This document shows positions 63,394-64,000 of a stretch of DNA of 64,000 nt, piece by piece (position 1 is the first letter of the stretch; each line of letters begins with the position of its first letter). The notes beneath the pieces were generated by a model. That model had not been told where the DNA came from. It was given only the letters and a program-made list of their open reading frames with translations, and searched no databases. The position numbers were made by a program, and so were the translations under genes. The DNA comes from Sphingomonas kyeonggiensis (GTDB lineage Bacteria; Pseudomonadota; Alphaproteobacteria; Sphingomonadales; Sphingomonadaceae): the NCBI RefSeq assembly GCF_014196745.1, contig NZ_JACIEH010000001.1, forward strand, positions 372,001-436,000, given 5' to 3'.

Positions 63394-64000
63394 TCGGCGC
63401 CCTCGGGCAGCGGCGCGTCCACGGTGCAGACCAGGCCCTCGGGACGGAACTCGATCTTCACGCTGCCGCCCAGCTCGGCGGCCAGCCCGCGCTCGATCAT
63501 CCGGGTGCCGAAGCCGCGCCGGGTCGGCTCCTGCACCGGCGGTCCGCCGCTCTCCTCCCAGCGAAGGGCGAGCCGGGCAGGCGAGCCCGCGCGGATGCGT
63601 TGCCAGTGCACTGCGATCCGCCCCTCGGGCCGCGACAGCGCGCCGTGCTTGACGGCGTTGGTCGCCAGCTCATGCACCGCCAGCGCCAGGCTGATTGCGG
63701 TCTTGGGGAGGATCATCAGGTCGGGCCCGTCGAGGGTGAAGCGGCCGGCATCGCCGTGCGGGCGCAGCGCGTCCGCGATGATCTGGTGCATCGAGACGAG
63801 CCCCCAATGCTCGCGGGTGAGCAGGTTGTGCGCCTCGGAGAGCGCGGCCAGCCGTCCCTCGAACGCGGCGCGGGCCTGGCGGGGCGGGACGTCGTCCTTG
63901 AAGCTCTGCTGGGCGATCCCCTGGACGATCGCCAGCGTGTTCTTCACCCGGTGGTTGAGCTCGTCGATCAGCAGGCGGAGATGCGCTTCGGCCCGCTTGG
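63390..64000 (-). CDS. HWE/HisKA_2-type sensor histidine kinase (5' end outside window)
   Basis: The visible C-terminal 203 residues hold the phosphoacceptor motif ELNHRVKNTLAIVQGIA (His near 63955), EAHNLLTREHWGLVSMHQII with the HWE-family wording, the N-box AVHELATNAVKHGAL and RRGFGTRMIERGL in place of the usual G2 box. The frame is open to the right edge, so the sensory part lies beyond. Coupled to the receiver gene. Members of this family often feed the general stress response or light signalling in alphaproteobacteria; which one applies here cannot be seen. Confidence 0.9.
   Translation of the reverse strand, partial: KRAEAHLRLLIDELNHRVKNTLAIVQGIAQQSFKDDVPPRQARAAFEGRLAALSEAHNLLTREHWGLVSMHQIIADALRPHGDAGRFTLDGPDLMILPKTAISLALAVHELATNAVKHGALSRPEGRIAVHWQRIRAGSPARLALRWEESGGPPVQEPTRRGFGTRMIERGLAAELGGSVKIEFRPEGLVCTVDAPLPEGAE

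Overview
The window looks like a chromosomal segment of a sphingomonad (Alphaproteobacteria, Sphingomonadales; probably Sphingomonas or a close relative). This is inferred from the very high GC content, a TonB-dependent-receptor locus with LacI regulators and tryptophan-halogenase-like enzymes, a DUF2794 gene, and many copies of the GTCATCCCGGCGAAAGC-type palindromic repeat. I see no tRNA, rRNA, CRISPR array, insertion sequence or intact prophage.

Layout. 1-7.5 kb: the 3' part of a giant repeat-rich adhesin (FHA-like beta-helix passenger, six YDG repeats, MBG domain). 7.8-11.7 kb: a glycerate-kinase-like P-loop kinase, a LacI regulator, a small membrane protein, an LplT-type MFS protein and a lipoprotein gene with a stop at codon 2. 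11.8-24.4 kb: a sugar-uptake locus made of a LacI regulator, an SLC45-type sugar transporter, an operator-rich gap, a TonB receptor, two halogenase-family proteins (the second degenerate), a cupin-like protein and a GH97 alpha-glucosidase. 24.5-29.7 kb: pgsA-moaD-moaE, then the peroxide-response genes oxyR and ahpC-ahpF. 29.9-37.9 kb: a frameshifted gene, a TauE-like exporter divergent from cysE-DUF2794, an Lrp regulator divergent from rhtA, a polytopic membrane protein, an SDR enzyme and two small secreted proteins sharing a C-terminal motif. 38-45.4 kb: a complete phosphate regulon phoR-pstS-pstC-pstA-pstB-phoU-phoB with a visible Pho box before pstS. 45.6-48.2 kb: a Tat-exported protein followed by an HPr-rel-A cassette (PqqD-like chaperone, HPr-kinase-like kinase, nucleotidyltransferase) of unknown product. 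48.3-53.7 kb: VOC protein, gph, glmU, a secreted OB-fold-like protein, glmS and a GNAT enzyme. 53.8-62.8 kb: a DUF6916 protein, a tail-collar protein and a 2,515-residue autotransporter with eleven Ig-like repeats. 63.0-64.0 kb: a response regulator and the 3' part of an HWE-type histidine kinase.

How the genes work together. The 11.8-24.4 kb block is a self-contained glycan module: outer-membrane import by the TonB receptor, hydrolysis by GH97, inner-membrane import by the MFS symporter and control by LacI. glmS and glmU supply UDP-GlcNAc. The Pho block is a full sensing and uptake circuit. The two giant surface proteins point to a strong investment in adhesion or biofilm.

The most interesting candidate for an undescribed system is the HPr-rel-A cassette at 46.1-48.2 kb with its Tat-signal neighbour. 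Next are the degenerate halogenase paralogue and the two Cys-motif secreted proteins. Nine copies of two palindromic repeat families plus one remnant sit in the intergenic gaps.
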